DNA from: G032773895 sp965248935
GTDB lineage: Bacteria; Pseudomonadota; Gammaproteobacteria; Pseudomonadales; Cellvibrionaceae
DNA: 64,000 bases
Assembly: GCA_965248935.1 (NCBI GenBank)
Contig: OZ252214.1
Coordinates: forward strand, 4,588,001 to 4,652,000
Direction: 5' to 3'
Shown: in pieces, positions 45,311 to 55,084 of the stretch
Numbering within the stretch: the first letter of the stretch is position 1
Layout: every line of letters begins with the position of its first letter
The notes under the pieces: model-generated
Seen by the model: only the letters and a program-made list of their open reading frames with translations
The model's database searches: none
Told to the model about the DNA's origin: nothing
Translations under genes and position numbers: made by a program

Positions 45311-46192
45311 ATGGCAAAAAATGGTAACACACTTTATAACGCCGCTAGAGGTATGGCCAAGCGCTATAGGGGTTATATCGATAGCTTAACTATGCGCCCT
45401 CTCAGTCAGTCCACCGAGGAGCTGGGTCAATGGTTTACTACGCCTCTGGGAGCCAAAGCCTTAGCCGCCGAGCAGGCAATACTGGAAAAAGAACTTAACA
45501 ACCTCTTTGGTTACCATTTAATGCAATTGAGTATTGTGCCCGAAGAGAACCTAGCTCCTTCAAGCCGCATTAACCACTGCTTTTCACTGAGCCCCAATGG
45601 GGCCAAAAAACGTTATATTGGCGCCGGTGGATGGCACCAAGGCACCCGAGTTAAAGCTCTAGCTGACTTTCATTCGTTACCGCTTCCCGATGAAGTGGTG
45701 GATGTTACTGTTTTACATCATGTATTGGATTTTGCAGAAAACCCACAGCAGGTTCTTAAAGAGGCAGCAAGAGTGACAATTGCCAGAGGGTATGTGCTTA
45801 TTATTGGTTTTAACCCTCACAGTTTTATGGGGATGTTGCAACCACTTCTACGCTTGAAAACCCCCAGGGGAATCTCAAACCGAAATAGATTACGCGCAGC
45901 GAGAATTAAAGATTGGTTGACCTTTTTGGACTATTCAACGGTCGCAACCCGATACGCACTCCATCAGATTCCAGTGAACAATCAGTCTTTTCTTAACCAT
46001 ACCGCTATATTTGATATGCCCCAAGCTGTTCCAATGGGGGGAATCTACTGTATTCTTGCGCGTAAGGACAAAGTGGCTTTAACGCCTATCAAGCGGTCGT
46101 GGAAAGCACCTTCGATACTCGCCCCTGTGCCACTGCCTGAACAGTCGTTACAGGCTGGAAATGCAGCAAGAACCAAGAACAATAAAAGTTAA
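45311..46192 (+). CDS. yafS: SAM-dependent methyltransferase, YafS-like
   Basis: 293 residues, a class I methyltransferase of the type found between gloB and rnhA in gammaproteobacteria. The core has LPLPDEVVDVTVLHHVLDFAE-like sequence, AARVTIARGYVLIIGFNPHS and a late beta strand before AIFDMPQAVPMGGIYCILA. The usual glycine-rich SAM motif I is weak and probably lies around residues 95-105. The substrate is unknown. It precedes rnhA by 30 bases. Confidence 0.82.
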   Translation: MAKNGNTLYNAARGMAKRYRGYIDSLTMRPLSQSTEELGQWFTTPLGAKALAAEQAILEKELNNLFGYHLMQLSIVPEENLAPSSRINHCFSLSPNGAKKRYIGAGGWHQGTRVKALADFHSLPLPDEVVDVTVLHHVLDFAENPQQVLKEAARVTIARGYVLIIGFNPHSFMGMLQPLLRLKTPRGISNRNRLRAARIKDWLTFLDYSTVATRYALHQIPVNNQSFLNHTAIFDMPQAVPMGGIYCILARKDKVALTPIKRSWKAPSILAPVPLPEQSLQAGNAARTKNNKS

Positions 46193-46222
46193 GAAAACTC
46201 TTTTAATTTACGAGATAAATCA

Positions 46223-46654
46223 TTGAAAAATATAGAATTATTTACAGACGGTGCCTGTAGGGGTAACCCTGGTTCAGGTGGTTGGGGTGCGTTATTACGC
46301 TATGAAGGTGCGGAGAAAAAACTCTACGGAGGGGAGCGTGAAACAACAAATAATAGAATGGAATTACTTGCTGCAATTGAAGGGCTGAAAGTGCTTAAGG
46401 AAGAATGCCTAGTCACTTTGACAACCGATTCCCAATACGTTCGCAAAGGCATTACTGAGTGGATGGCTAACTGGAAAAAAAATGGTTGGAAAACTGCTGC
46501 CAAAAAACCCGTTAAAAATGCTGACCTTTGGAAACAGTTAGATGAGTGTTCCAACAAGCACAGGGTAGATTGGAAGTGGGTAAAAGGGCACAGTGGTCAT
46601 CGAGAAAATGACATTGCTGATCAACTGGCGAACCAAGGTATTGATGAGCTTTAA
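46223..46654 (+). CDS. rnhA: Ribonuclease HI
   Basis: 143 residues. Catalytic carboxylates are visible: Asp in LFTDGACRGNPGSGGWG, Glu in NNRMELLAAIEGL, Asp in LTTDSQYV and a C-terminal Asp in HRENDIADQLA, with the active-site His in WVKGHSGH. It removes RNA from RNA:DNA hybrids. The frame begins at a TTG (TTG AAA AAT ATA); no in-frame ATG precedes the conserved start. It sits between yafS and dnaQ. Confidence 0.96.
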   Translation: MKNIELFTDGACRGNPGSGGWGALLRYEGAEKKLYGGERETTNNRMELLAAIEGLKVLKEECLVTLTTDSQYVRKGITEWMANWKKNGWKTAAKKPVKNADLWKQLDECSNKHRVDWKWVKGHSGHRENDIADQLANQGIDEL

Positions 46655-46714
46655 CGTTTTTTAAAAAGCGTTGCTTTAATACTGAGTTGACCGAATATTA
46701 TACAGGGCAAACCA

Positions 46715-47437
46715 TTGAGACAAATAGTACTGGATACCGAAACTACGGGGCTGGAGCCCCAACAGGGCCATAAAATTATTGAAATTGGGTGTGTTGAGCT
46801 GATTAATCGCAAGCTCACAGGGAATCACTATCATCAATATATCCAGCCAAATCGTGATATTGACGAAGCTGCGATGGAAGTCCACGGTATTACGCCAGAA
46901 TTTTTGGCAGATAAGCCTCCTTTCGAAGCGATAGTCCACGAGTTTTTAGCGTTTATTGGTGATACTGAACTCATTATTCATAACGCACCTTTTGACATTG
47001 GCTTTCTCGATCACGAGCTTAAGCATGTCGATCCTGGTTTAGGCACAATAGGGGATAGGTGCAAGGTTCTCGATACACTGGTTTTTGCTCGAAAGAAACA
47101 TCCCGGACAAAAGAATAGCCTGGATGCACTATGCAAGCGCTACATGGTCGATAATTCACAGCGAAACTTACATGGTGCCTTGCTAGATTCTGAGATTCTT
47201 GCCGATGTCTACCTCATGATGACGGGTGGGCAGACCAAATTAGCACTGAGTTCCAGTTTAGGAGGGGCAGAAGAGGGCCTTGAAGGGGAAGACCGAATTA
47301 TCCGGTTAGACGCTAACCGGCCAAAATTGAACGTCATTAAAGCTTCAGAAGAAGAGCTATCTGCCCACAGGAAAAAACTTGATGTGGTTGATAAAGCATC
47401 TGATGGACAGTGTCTTTGGCTAAAAGACAACTCCTAG
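46715..47437 (+). CDS. dnaQ: DNA polymerase III epsilon subunit (3'-5' proofreading exonuclease)
   Basis: 240 residues. Exo motifs: ExoI IVLDTETTGLEPQQGHKI near the start, ExoII IIHNAPFDIGFLDHEL, and ExoIIIe NLHGALLDSEILADVYLMM. It proofreads at the replication fork. It starts with TTG (TTG AGA CAA), 60 bases after rnhA, and a clathrin-box-like beta-clamp contact may lie in the Gln/Leu-rich linker QTKLALS. Unlike in E. coli, rnhA and dnaQ run in the same direction here, as in Pseudomonas. Confidence 0.96.
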   Translation: MRQIVLDTETTGLEPQQGHKIIEIGCVELINRKLTGNHYHQYIQPNRDIDEAAMEVHGITPEFLADKPPFEAIVHEFLAFIGDTELIIHNAPFDIGFLDHELKHVDPGLGTIGDRCKVLDTLVFARKKHPGQKNSLDALCKRYMVDNSQRNLHGALLDSEILADVYLMMTGGQTKLALSSSLGGAEEGLEGEDRIIRLDANRPKLNVIKASEEELSAHRKKLDVVDKASDGQCLWLKDNS

Positions 47438-47495
47438 GGTGAAGAGACCTTTGACCTAACGAAAGCTATTGCTGAAAAATATTAGCTTTCGTATA

Positions 47496-47873
47496 TCAAT
47501 TACCATAGCTCAACAATAATTTTTCGGATGTTGAACCCGCTCCTGAGCGTTCCATAAAGCTTTTTAACAATAATTCTCTGGCTAAACGGAAGGGCGTGTT
47601 TTTGCCGAAAATTCGCACAATAAGATGAGACTGATTTTTTTCTAAGACGATTTCAACAGTCACTTTGGAGGAGCCTGTTATCCTCCAGTATCTCTGTGTT
47701 TGCGAGGAAAGCTGAAAGTTGGCCAAGGTTTTTTTAAACTCACCATGGGTATATTCTGCTTGAATGACTTTGCAGAGTTTGGGTAAAAGTTGATCTAGAT
47801 TAGGTAAACAGCATTCGAATTTACTGGTTTGATCTATTTTTTTGTATGAGGGTCCTAAGCTAAACTCTTCCAT
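47496..47873 (-). CDS. Conserved-looking hypothetical protein
   Basis: 125 residues, no family recognised. It is mixed alpha/beta with no signal peptide or membrane helix. Notable stretches are FECCLPNLDQLLPKLCKVIQ, RYWRITGSSKVTVEIVLEKN and SHLIVRIFGKNTPFRLAREL. It is transcribed against dnaQ across a 58-base gap. Codon use looks ordinary, so it is probably a real gene. Confidence 0.55.
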   Translation of the reverse strand: MEEFSLGPSYKKIDQTSKFECCLPNLDQLLPKLCKVIQAEYTHGEFKKTLANFQLSSQTQRYWRITGSSKVTVEIVLEKNQSHLIVRIFGKNTPFRLARELLLKSFMERSGAGSTSEKLLLSYGN

Positions 47874-47999
47874 GGTGGTCGGCCTTCTTTTCTTTATCTA
47901 ATAGGTGTAATCATACTGAGATACAATCTCAAGGTTTTCGATTAAGTCGTAATTTTACCCCCTATTTTTTTCCATAACTCGCACACCACCACTCTCCGC

Positions 48000-48150
48000 A
48001 AGACTTTCGCTCGCTTGATTCAGAATTGGGGGAGGTTAAATGACGGCTATTCGGCAAGCCAACATGCCGTCACTTGGCGGTTAAGAAAGGGATTAAGGAG
48101 AGACAGGATAATAGAAAGCCCAGTGGTTATTTTAACTTGGGCTTTTTTTA
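48000..48150 (+). ncRNA. Candidate small RNA with GGA motifs and strong terminator
   Basis: No plus-strand gene ends here, yet there is a clear plus-strand terminator at 48115-48149. Before it are a seven-base stem TGACGGC / GCCGTCA (48041-48047, 48066-48072) and a cluster of GGA triplets (GGGGGAGG, AAGGGATT, AAGGAGAG, ACAGGATA). That layout resembles CsrA/RsmA-sequestering RNAs such as RsmY. No GacA box was seen upstream. The same stretch also encodes a 14-residue reading frame at 48041-48085 behind the GGGGGAGG, so a leader or small peptide is an alternative. Confidence 0.35.
48115..48149 (+). terminator. Rho-independent terminator
   Basis: Eight-base stem AAAGCCCA / TGGGCTTT with a 15-base loop, then T-rich sequence to 48149 (seven Ts from 48143). 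It belongs to a plus-strand transcript whose gene is not evident. Confidence 0.75.
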
Positions 48151-48187
48151 GAATATTAAATACCTATTCCTTATTTCTCACTAATTC

Positions 48188-48523
48188 TTATGCTGACTGT
48201 AAAAGGTCTACCAGTTTTTTGGCTTCGACAATACTTAATTCAATTTCGGTATTACCTGTTATCACCTCATCGGGAAATTTATCTTCTGCCAACTCCCGGT
48301 TTTGAATATCAAAATTGGGATGAACTGACCAAGCTTCAAGATTTATTAGGCCATGATGAATATTTGTTGAAACTTCAACAAAACCCTTCCTAGGGCGCCC
48401 CTTTTGGGGCTTACCAAGGCACCAACAGTAGCCCCGTACATGGTTTTGCCATTCTTCGCCTAAGCGATCCCAGGCTTCTACCGCATCGTCGTAATTCTCG
48501 GGTAGATATTCCATGCAGTTCAA
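48188..48523 (-). CDS. Hypothetical acidic protein
   Basis: 111 residues, acidic, no signal peptide. Sequence features include EAWDRLGEEWQNHVRGYCWC and KPQKGRPRKGFVEVSTNIHH, with a C-terminal helix VEAKKLVDLLQSA. Family not recognised. Its place close to Rhs debris and its small acidic nature would suit an immunity protein, but nothing in the sequence proves it. Confidence 0.45.
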   Translation of the reverse strand: MNCMEYLPENYDDAVEAWDRLGEEWQNHVRGYCWCLGKPQKGRPRKGFVEVSTNIHHGLINLEAWSVHPNFDIQNRELAEDKFPDEVITGNTEIELSIVEAKKLVDLLQSA

Positions 48524-48955
48524 GATAAACGCTGCCGCAATTTGTTCTCCTGATGGTTCACTGATTAGTGGCTGTTGTTTGCCCCACTCTCAGAGTCGCG
48601 CACGGACGACTGTATGGATGCAGGAGGTAGAGCAACGCAGGAGCAGTTGCCGAGTAAAAAGCTTTTAGCCAAACAACCAGTCGACCTACCCGCCTGTAAG
48701 CTTGGCCCTCGATACCCACCCTCTACGCAGTAACCCGGCATAGGGCTTGTCCATGACGGCGGTAGGGGGGCTTTCGGGGGGGGGGGGGGGGGTTGGCTTG
48801 AAGAGGGGCCGCTAAGAGTCTAAAGTGTTATTTTCCAAACTCCCATAGTAAAAACCCGTGTTTTCTAACCCAATACTTCCGCTCGGTTGAGTGCCGCTAG
48901 CCCTTAAGTGTTTGCCTCATAGCTGCCTATTTTACGGTTTTGTAGTGGTCTAAAC
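48524..48955. other. Intergenic region with a 17-nt poly-G tract
   Basis: No gene supported. It is GC-richer than its surroundings. Bases 48776-48792 are an unbroken run of 17 G, preceded by a separate run of six G at 48765-48770. Such tracts are prone to slippage during replication and to sequencing error. Confidence 0.7.
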
Positions 48956-49717
48956 TCACTCAGCCTCTATCCTGGTCACGACCACGGTGACTCCCGCCTC
49001 CAGCACATCACTTCTCAGCCCATCATATTTATCCAAGAGCAGTAGCACTAGGATAATGGGGGAGCAGAATAGTACCAAGGGGTAAAACAACAGCTTCTGC
49101 TTGGATGGCAGCATTTTCACAGAAAGAATCTTGCAGATATGCCAGAAGTATAGCGCCGTGACAGAGTAGATGCTACCCGTCTTCTCGACCCTATCTATCG
49201 TAAATCCATCCCCTTCAAATACGGGATGGAAGAAATTCGACTTAAAACCAGTGATGAAGTGGTACGGGGAGAAGTGGAGCAATGATGTGCCCGGTACAGT
49301 GATGTACATCGTCCCACCAGGGGCAAGCAGCCGCCTCAGTTCCCGAATAGCATCAAATACGTTGGGGATATGCTCCAGCACCTCGGTGCAGAGAATATAG
49401 TCCTGACTTGCATCCTTCAGTGGGATGTTGGTGATGTCACATACAACGTCGATCTGGTCGGTATCGAAGGTATCAGTCTGCAGCCCCGCACTGTCTCCCG
49501 CCCCATCGTACTGACCGAAATCCTGACTCTGGTACTGCAGGTGCCCGCAGTATTGCTTAAATGGCATTTCCCCGGCCCCGACATCCAGTAGTCTGGAGCC
49601 AGTTGGGAGGCTTTTCAGCCAATTTATGACCCCAGCATTCCGCTCAGCCGCGTGCTTTGAATCAGCATTGAGTAAATTGAACACTCTATTCCTACCTCTT
49701 AATAAACTACCCAGCAA
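48956..49717 (-). CDS. SAM-dependent methyltransferase with C-terminal membrane segment
   Basis: 253 residues, class I methyltransferase (type 11). Motif I is RLLDVGAGEMPFKQYCG near residue 42. Motif II region ILCTEVLEHIPNVFDAIREL and motif III LLAPGGTMYITVPGTSLLHF follow. A hydrophobic C-terminal helix (LLFYPLVLFCSPIILVLLLL) suggests membrane association. This type is common in surface polysaccharide or lipid loci, but no such genes flank it here; its neighbours are remnants. It appears intact. Confidence 0.8.
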   Translation of the reverse strand: MLGSLLRGRNRVFNLLNADSKHAAERNAGVINWLKSLPTGSRLLDVGAGEMPFKQYCGHLQYQSQDFGQYDGAGDSAGLQTDTFDTDQIDVVCDITNIPLKDASQDYILCTEVLEHIPNVFDAIRELRRLLAPGGTMYITVPGTSLLHFSPYHFITGFKSNFFHPVFEGDGFTIDRVEKTGSIYSVTALYFWHICKILSVKMLPSKQKLLFYPLVLFCSPIILVLLLLDKYDGLRSDVLEAGVTVVVTRIEAE

Positions 49718-49747
49718 GCTGACGGGGTATTACTCGGTACCACCCGG

Positions 49748-50217
49748 CTAGAACAATGCCAGATGAAGGTCATTGTGAAGCTTCTGATAAAGGAAGAACC
49801 GTTTGATCGCCGTTGGCTCCATGCCAAAACCCCTATCCAAGAATCTGAAGCAATTACAATCAAGTATATCCAGCATTTCCCCTGTTTCTACGGCCCTAAA
49901 ATAATCCACTAACTCATTAGAATCATCTTCATCATCATCCGATAACATATCGAGCAATTTAGCTCCCGCAGGGCCCATTGCGGCTAAAATTAAAACCCTA
50001 CCTGTTTGGAACTCGCAGTAGCTGTTCCTGCAATTACAGCATCATTAGCTGCAAAACTAACAGCCACTCTACCCACTGACATTGTGCTTAAAGAACTCAT
50101 GCTGCGGGTAGTAGCCGATGCCTCCGCCATCGAAGACATTCCAGTCGGATCAATCATATTCACCGGATCAGCATTGGCATAGATATATGACCCTGCCGTG
50201 CGTTGTAACTCAGACAA
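49748..50217 (-). pseudogene. Rhs-family C-terminal fragment, frameshifted
   Basis: The upstream part (50217-49990) has AGSYIYANADPVNMIDPTGM, the end of the Rhs core, followed by a variable tail AVSFAANDAVIAGTATAS. The frame then closes. In the neighbouring frame, EFQTGRVLILAAMGPAGAKL follows without gap and runs to 49748 through a DDDEDD-rich stretch. One indel near 50000-50010 would join them. There is no Rhs core upstream beyond 50217, so only the toxin-side end of a polymorphic-toxin gene survives. Confidence 0.72.
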
Positions 50218-50304
50218 GCATTTTTTCTAGACACAACAATACGTTAACAGATCTAAGCTGACAGGCACAGATTTAAAACGGGTAACTGTCAGATCAAGTC
50301 TGAG

Positions 50305-50545
50305 TTAATCCACTGACACTCCAGATTCAATCCCTTCATTAATATCTTTTACCATTTTAGTCCCGACTTCTGTGCCATCAGATTGCCACAACTCGTGACC
50401 ACTAGCAGATGTCGTGGCAACGAAATATAGCATATTTCCAGAAACTCTCAAGGCTCCGGGAGTGTTGTCCGAACGAGAGTCTTGCACAATTTCTTTGACT
50501 AAAACTGTTCCTGCTAGAGTGCCGTCAGTCTTCCATTGAAACAGT
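50305..50545 (-). pseudogene. ELWxxDGT-repeat protein fragment
   Basis: About 78 residues in one open frame with two copies of the repeat: FQWKTDGTLAGTVLVKEI and HELWQSDGTEVGTKMVKDI. Such repeats build beta-propellers in large secreted proteins. The fragment has no start codon of its own and is cut at its N-terminal side by the IS5-type element near 50536-50545. It ends at a TAA at 50305. Confidence 0.7.
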
Positions 50546-51714
50546 TGGAAAATTTAAGCGATGAAAATATTGTCCTACAGTGGAAGCGCAGCCCTTATCA
50601 TCAATATTTCTGTGGTGCGAAATATTTTGAAAAAGAAACCCCGTGCCATCCTACAGAATTGGTTCATTTCCGACAGCGTATTGGTAAAGAAGGGGTTGAA
50701 GCCATTTTTCACATGTCAGTAGCACTGCACGGAAAAGCAATCGAAGAGAGTACCGTCTTAATCGATACAACCGTACAAGAAAAAAATATCACTTACCCCA
50801 CCGATGGCAAACTCGCAATAAAAATTATCAATCGATTAAACAAAATCGCAAAAGAACACGGAATAAAACAACGTCGAACCTATGTGAAAGAAGTGAAAGA
50901 GCAACGATTAAAACTTCGCTTTTTTCGCCACGTTAAGAAGCGTTCAAGCGCCAGGAAAGCAGTAAAACGACTGCGTACTATAGCCGGTAAACGGATGAGA
51001 GAGTTAGAAAGGACGTTACCAAAATCTATATTGGGTCAATATGAACAAGACTTTTCGCTTTATCATACAGTTCTTACTCAGAAAAAAAATGATAAAAATA
51101 AGATTTACAGTTTACATGAATCACAGGTGTATTGTGTTGCAAAAGAAAAAGATCACAAGCCTTATGAATATGGAGCAAAAGCCTCCATTGTGGCGACGGC
51201 GAAAAAAGGGATTATTTTAAGTGCAGTGAGTCATGCAGAAAACTGTCATGATGGAGCCACCCTCCCCAAGGTATTACAGGAAGCGATGAAGGTTCGATCT
51301 TCTCCACTAGAGAAGGCAGTTTGTGATAGAGGATATCGTGGACAAAAAGAGGTGGATGGAATTGAGATAGTATTACCTAAAAAAGCTTTAAAGCGAGACA
51401 ATCGTTATCAACGAGACAAAAAAAGAAACTTATGTCGCCGTAGAGCGGCAATTGAGCCATTGATTGGTCACTTAAAATCAGACTTTCGTTTATCAAAGAA
51501 TTTTCTAAAGGGCACACTTGGAGATGAGCTAAACGTTTTAATGGCTGCTTGCGCGTGGAATGTAAGGAAATGGATTATTCAGTGTATAGAGGAGATATTT
51601 TTGTGTCGAAATAAGGTGTTTTACTCGGTATTAATAGGACAAATACTCGACACAACGGTTTGGTGGATGAAATGCCGAACCAATATTCAGTTTTTTCGTT
51701 GTTTGGTCCGGTAA
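50536..51714 (+). pseudogene. IS5-type transposase, N-terminally truncated
   Basis: 392 residues remain. A DDE-superfamily transposase: VLIDTTVQEKNITYPTDGKL holds the first Asp, VCDRGYRGQKEVDG the second and RRAAIEPLIGHLKSDFRLSK the Glu region. Arg/Lys-rich segment (LKLRFFRHVKKRSSARKAV) lies between. Typical relatives start about 80-90 residues earlier, before KQLENLSDENIVLQWK; here only a TTG at 50536 could serve as start. All three catalytic residues are present, but lacking its N-terminus and left end the element is probably immobile. Confidence 0.75.
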
Positions 51715-51768
51715 ATGTTGGCATACAGGTTATTTGGGTTAAAAAACGGGAGTTTTTCAGGGCCGACT
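50536..51768 (+). mobile_element. IS5-family-type element, left end deleted
   Basis: Contains one truncated transposase gene. The right terminus is GTTTTTCAGGGCCGACT at 51752-51768, whose complement recurs as the end of the miniature element at 57373. The left end is absent: transposase sequence begins directly at the ELWxxDGT fragment, which has been joined to it by deletion or partial replacement. Confidence 0.75.
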
Positions 51769-51769
51769 A

Positions 51770-52242
51770 CGTAACATAATCAGTTTTTTTTGCACCAATG
51801 CCTTTAGGGGCTTTCCAATCTTCAGTATCAATATCTTAGTTATGGATACTCATTGATAGACTTCGTGCAACTCTAGCAATTTCTGGGTCGTATTTTTTTG
51901 GCCATCCACCCGCCCCATAGGGTGGGCGCACTCTCGTTGGAGTTCTGCCACAGGCTTTTTTTATAACCTGTTGCGTCATTTCCAGTTCAGACTTAACCGT
52001 GTCCTCACTCGCTTTCGCCAGATTCTGGTGACTCCAGGAATGGTTTTGAATACTGTGTCCTTGATTAACAATGGATTGGTCGCCGCCGGATACGTCTTTA
52101 TCTCAAGACCTAAAACGTAAAATTCTGCTTTGACAGATTCATTTTTTAACATACTAAAAATTGTATTTAACGCGCCAATAGGAGCTGGGCCATCATTAAA
52201 CGATAATATAACTTTTCTATTTTCTGGCATCATAGCGCTCAT
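51770..52242 (-). pseudogene. Polysaccharide deacetylase (NodB domain) remnant
   Basis: The N-terminal frame from the ATG at 52242 has ENRKVILSFNDGPAPIGALN and AEFYVLGLEIKTYPA, then slips. The next frame continues with IVNQGHSIQNHSWSHQNLAK (metal-binding SxxxHxxH) and RTPTRVRPPYGAGGW, then a stop replaces an expected residue before DIDTEDWKAPKG. The first Asp of the usual TFDDGP motif is Asn here. One indel near 52085-52095 and one stop thus inactivate it. It ends exactly at the IS5-type right terminus. Confidence 0.78.
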
Positions 52243-53351
52243 TAAGTCGTTTTTACTGATAGCTTATTTTTGGATGACAATATTTCCAAAAGCGGTTTTT
52301 AAGACTATACATAAAATCATTATAAGAACCTAGAATAACGCAATATTTGGTGAAGTTTATTATTCCCTATTTCGAAGCTATTCCGTTGCTAGAGGTCAGT
52401 TAAACCAGTTTAAATTCATTGTGGAAAAAATGACGTATCTTAACTGGCTCGTACGCGCCAAAATAAAATATTATGCGATATGGATAATATAATTCAAAAA
52501 AATTATTACTCCATAAGTCAATGGGTTTGAATACTATTTAAGTGAACGTGGCATTTTATTATTTTGTTGAACAAAGCCGCTTCGCGGCAAAGTAAAATTC
52601 CTTTATATTAGATAATACCCCTGCGTGCAACCCCGCACGATAACCGAGCTTGTTCAGCAATCTTATTTTCTGCAGTGGGTTTGTTTGATGAGCACCCATA
52701 TATGGTAAAAGCCGCCACAGTAAATATTATTTTAACTACGTAGTTAAAAAATATGGGGTTAATTCACAAATATTGGCATTAATAGTGGTTTGGAATGAGG
52801 TGAAAAACTCTATTTATATTATTAGGTGTTGTTTTTTCTGGATAAAATTTGGAGTTCGAATATATCGTTTTCAGTTTGTGTGCAGAATTTTATGATTAAA
52901 TGGTTGGTTAAAAATTATTTTTACAAATTTTTACATTATTTTTTATGGGTTTTGTGTAGGTTATAAAATATTGCATGTGTTTTTTATCTAGCTTTTAATT
53001 GTATTAACTACAAAAATTAATAGTAGACTTTGAATAATATTTAGATATTATTGTTGTGTTAATTGATATTTTTAATTTTTGTGTTATTGATTTGTATTGT
53101 TTTTATGGCATATTAAGCGCTACTTTGCGGCGAGATGTTTTGTGTGTCATGTGGATTTTATTTGATGATATGACACCTATAAATTATTTGTTATTGGTTA
53201 ATTAAAATTAAGTCATCCGTTTTAATTTTTCTGTTTTCAGAATCTATGGCTTTTATAGAAAAGGAGTCTTTTGTTGGTTGAAGAAGCAGTGATTGAAAGC
53301 GGATGTCAGAACCTATGTTTTGAGTATCTTAACAGTTAAAAGGTTTAGCTA
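52243..53351. other. 1.1-kb AT-rich intergenic region
   Basis: No gene supported on either strand. Notable only for two GC-rich hairpins in very AT-rich DNA: GCCGC-TTC-GCGGC at 52576-52588 and CGTGC-AACCCC-GCACG around 52624-52639. From 52700 to 53250 it is extremely AT-rich. It probably holds the promoter of the secreted repeat protein that follows, but no box was clear enough to call. Confidence 0.55.
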
Positions 53352-54932
53352 ATGGTTAATTATAGTTTTTTGTCTAGAAGTGGTTTTATTTTTCTGTGTC
53401 TCATGATGAGTTCAATAGCTCATTCGCAAGGTACACCATTTTCCCCCATTATTAGTAATACCGAGAGTTCCATAGTTGTTGGGGAGGAACTGGTTTTAAA
53501 TTTTGCCCCCTTACCCTCAAATTACGACAATGTTTTTAATGATATGCAAATTGAAGCTAAAGAACCTGATGGTGTACAATTTGAGCTTGCCGCAACAATA
53601 CCTCCAGATAGCACCACATACACGTATAGAATGTCTAAAACGGGGAATTATGAATTTCGCATGAGGTATAGCGCTACTCTGGTTTTTCCACCTATTACTG
53701 TGTATACGGAGTACAGCAATATATTTTCTATTTTGTCTGAAGCCGAAGGCCCAAGTGCAGGCCAGATACTTAGCTTGAACAATGGCGCTATCAATGATCG
53801 CTTTGGCTATGATATTACAACATTCAATGGAGTTTCAATTATTGGAGCGCCAAACCTAAAGAATTCAATACATGCTTATGAACCACCAATAACCGAATCT
53901 CTGGCTTACGTTTATGAAAAAAACAGTAATGGGCAATGGAGCCAAAAACAGACACTTAGAGGCGAAATGACGGATAACAGCTATGGCTTTGGTTATTCGG
54001 TAGATATGCATGGGAATGATGCAATTATTGGCGACCGAAACGGATACTCTTATATATTCAAGAAACAATCCAATGGGGAATGGGTACAAACTCAGGCACT
54101 TAGTAATCATCATGAAGATATAAACGACAGCCATTTACCCGGTGATTTTGTTGCAATACAGGGAGACTGGGCGTTTACAGGCCATGCAAATGACAAAGAA
54201 GTCAGATATAGAGGCGGAGCTGTATATATTTATAAAAGAAATGCTTCAGGTGTATGGGAAAAAACGCAAAAACTAATTGCGTCGGATGTTGGTTCCACCG
54301 GCGCTTTAAGTGACGATTTTGGTTTGGCAGTTGATGTCTCTGGAGACTATCTCTTTGTGAAATCTCAAACAGGGTATTATGTTTTTCATCGAACAAGTGA
54401 AGATCTTTGGATTGAAACCCAGAAAATATCAGTTGTAGATCGTAATTCTAGCCGAGAAAGAGATGATACAGTTAAAGTTTTAGGTGACACGGCAGTCATA
54501 GGTTATTCAGATATTAACGCAAATGCGAGCAATCCAGATGGCGGATCAGTATTAATATACAAACTCAATACAGCTACACAGCAGTGGGAACAGATCCAGC
54601 AAATTTTTGCATCGGATTCCTCTGGTAATTTTGTATGGGACCGAGGTTTTGGCCTGCGCATTGCGTTAAGTGAAAATAGTCTAGTAGTAGGAAGTTCATT
54701 TGTTGTTGGTTCTCACAAAGATAAAGTCTATTTGTTTAAAAAATCTGCATCCGGTATTTGGCAGCAATCTGAGTTACTAGGTGCAAATGGTGTTGAAATA
54801 GGAAGCGGAGTGGTTTCTTATGGTCATGCTCTTTCTATCTCGGGCTCAGATATATTTATTAGTGATGACAGTTTTTTCAAACGAGGTGAAGAGTATTTAG
54901 CGCCCAAAATATTTTTATACAATAATTTGTAG
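53352..54932 (+). CDS. Secreted FG-GAP-type repeat protein
   Basis: 526 residues with signal peptide ending near SIAHSQG. Residues ~35-130 form an Ig-like module ending GNYEFRMRYSATLV, shared with the protein at 55085. The remainder (~140-526) is a beta-propeller of repeats like FGYDITTFNGVSIIGAPN, YGFGYSVDMHGNDAIIGDRN and FGLAVDVSGDYLFVKSQTG with intervening AYVYEKNSNGQWSQKQTL segments. This pattern is typical of FG-GAP proteins on bacterial surfaces. No catalytic site. Role unknown; binding or adhesion is possible. Confidence 0.75.
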   Translation: MVNYSFLSRSGFIFLCLMMSSIAHSQGTPFSPIISNTESSIVVGEELVLNFAPLPSNYDNVFNDMQIEAKEPDGVQFELAATIPPDSTTYTYRMSKTGNYEFRMRYSATLVFPPITVYTEYSNIFSILSEAEGPSAGQILSLNNGAINDRFGYDITTFNGVSIIGAPNLKNSIHAYEPPITESLAYVYEKNSNGQWSQKQTLRGEMTDNSYGFGYSVDMHGNDAIIGDRNGYSYIFKKQSNGEWVQTQALSNHHEDINDSHLPGDFVAIQGDWAFTGHANDKEVRYRGGAVYIYKRNASGVWEKTQKLIASDVGSTGALSDDFGLAVDVSGDYLFVKSQTGYYVFHRTSEDLWIETQKISVVDRNSSRERDDTVKVLGDTAVIGYSDINANASNPDGGSVLIYKLNTATQQWEQIQQIFASDSSGNFVWDRGFGLRIALSENSLVVGSSFVVGSHKDKVYLFKKSASGIWQQSELLGANGVEIGSGVVSYGHALSISGSDIFISDDSFFKRGEEYLAPKIFLYNNL

Positions 54933-55084
54933 ATTAATTAATGTATAAAATATTTACATCTAAAATGCGACGGTTTAACAATTAAATAACCAATTTCGCA
55001 TTAATGAAATCACCTATGTAATCTATCAAGGGTATTCATGGGTGATTTTAAACGCATAAACGATTTTAGAGGGAGTCAATAGTT

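Noticed and set aside
52563..52650. GC-rich hairpins considered as an attC in the gap before 53352
   Set aside because: The loop GCCGC-TTC-GCGGC is attC-like but no core sequences flank it.
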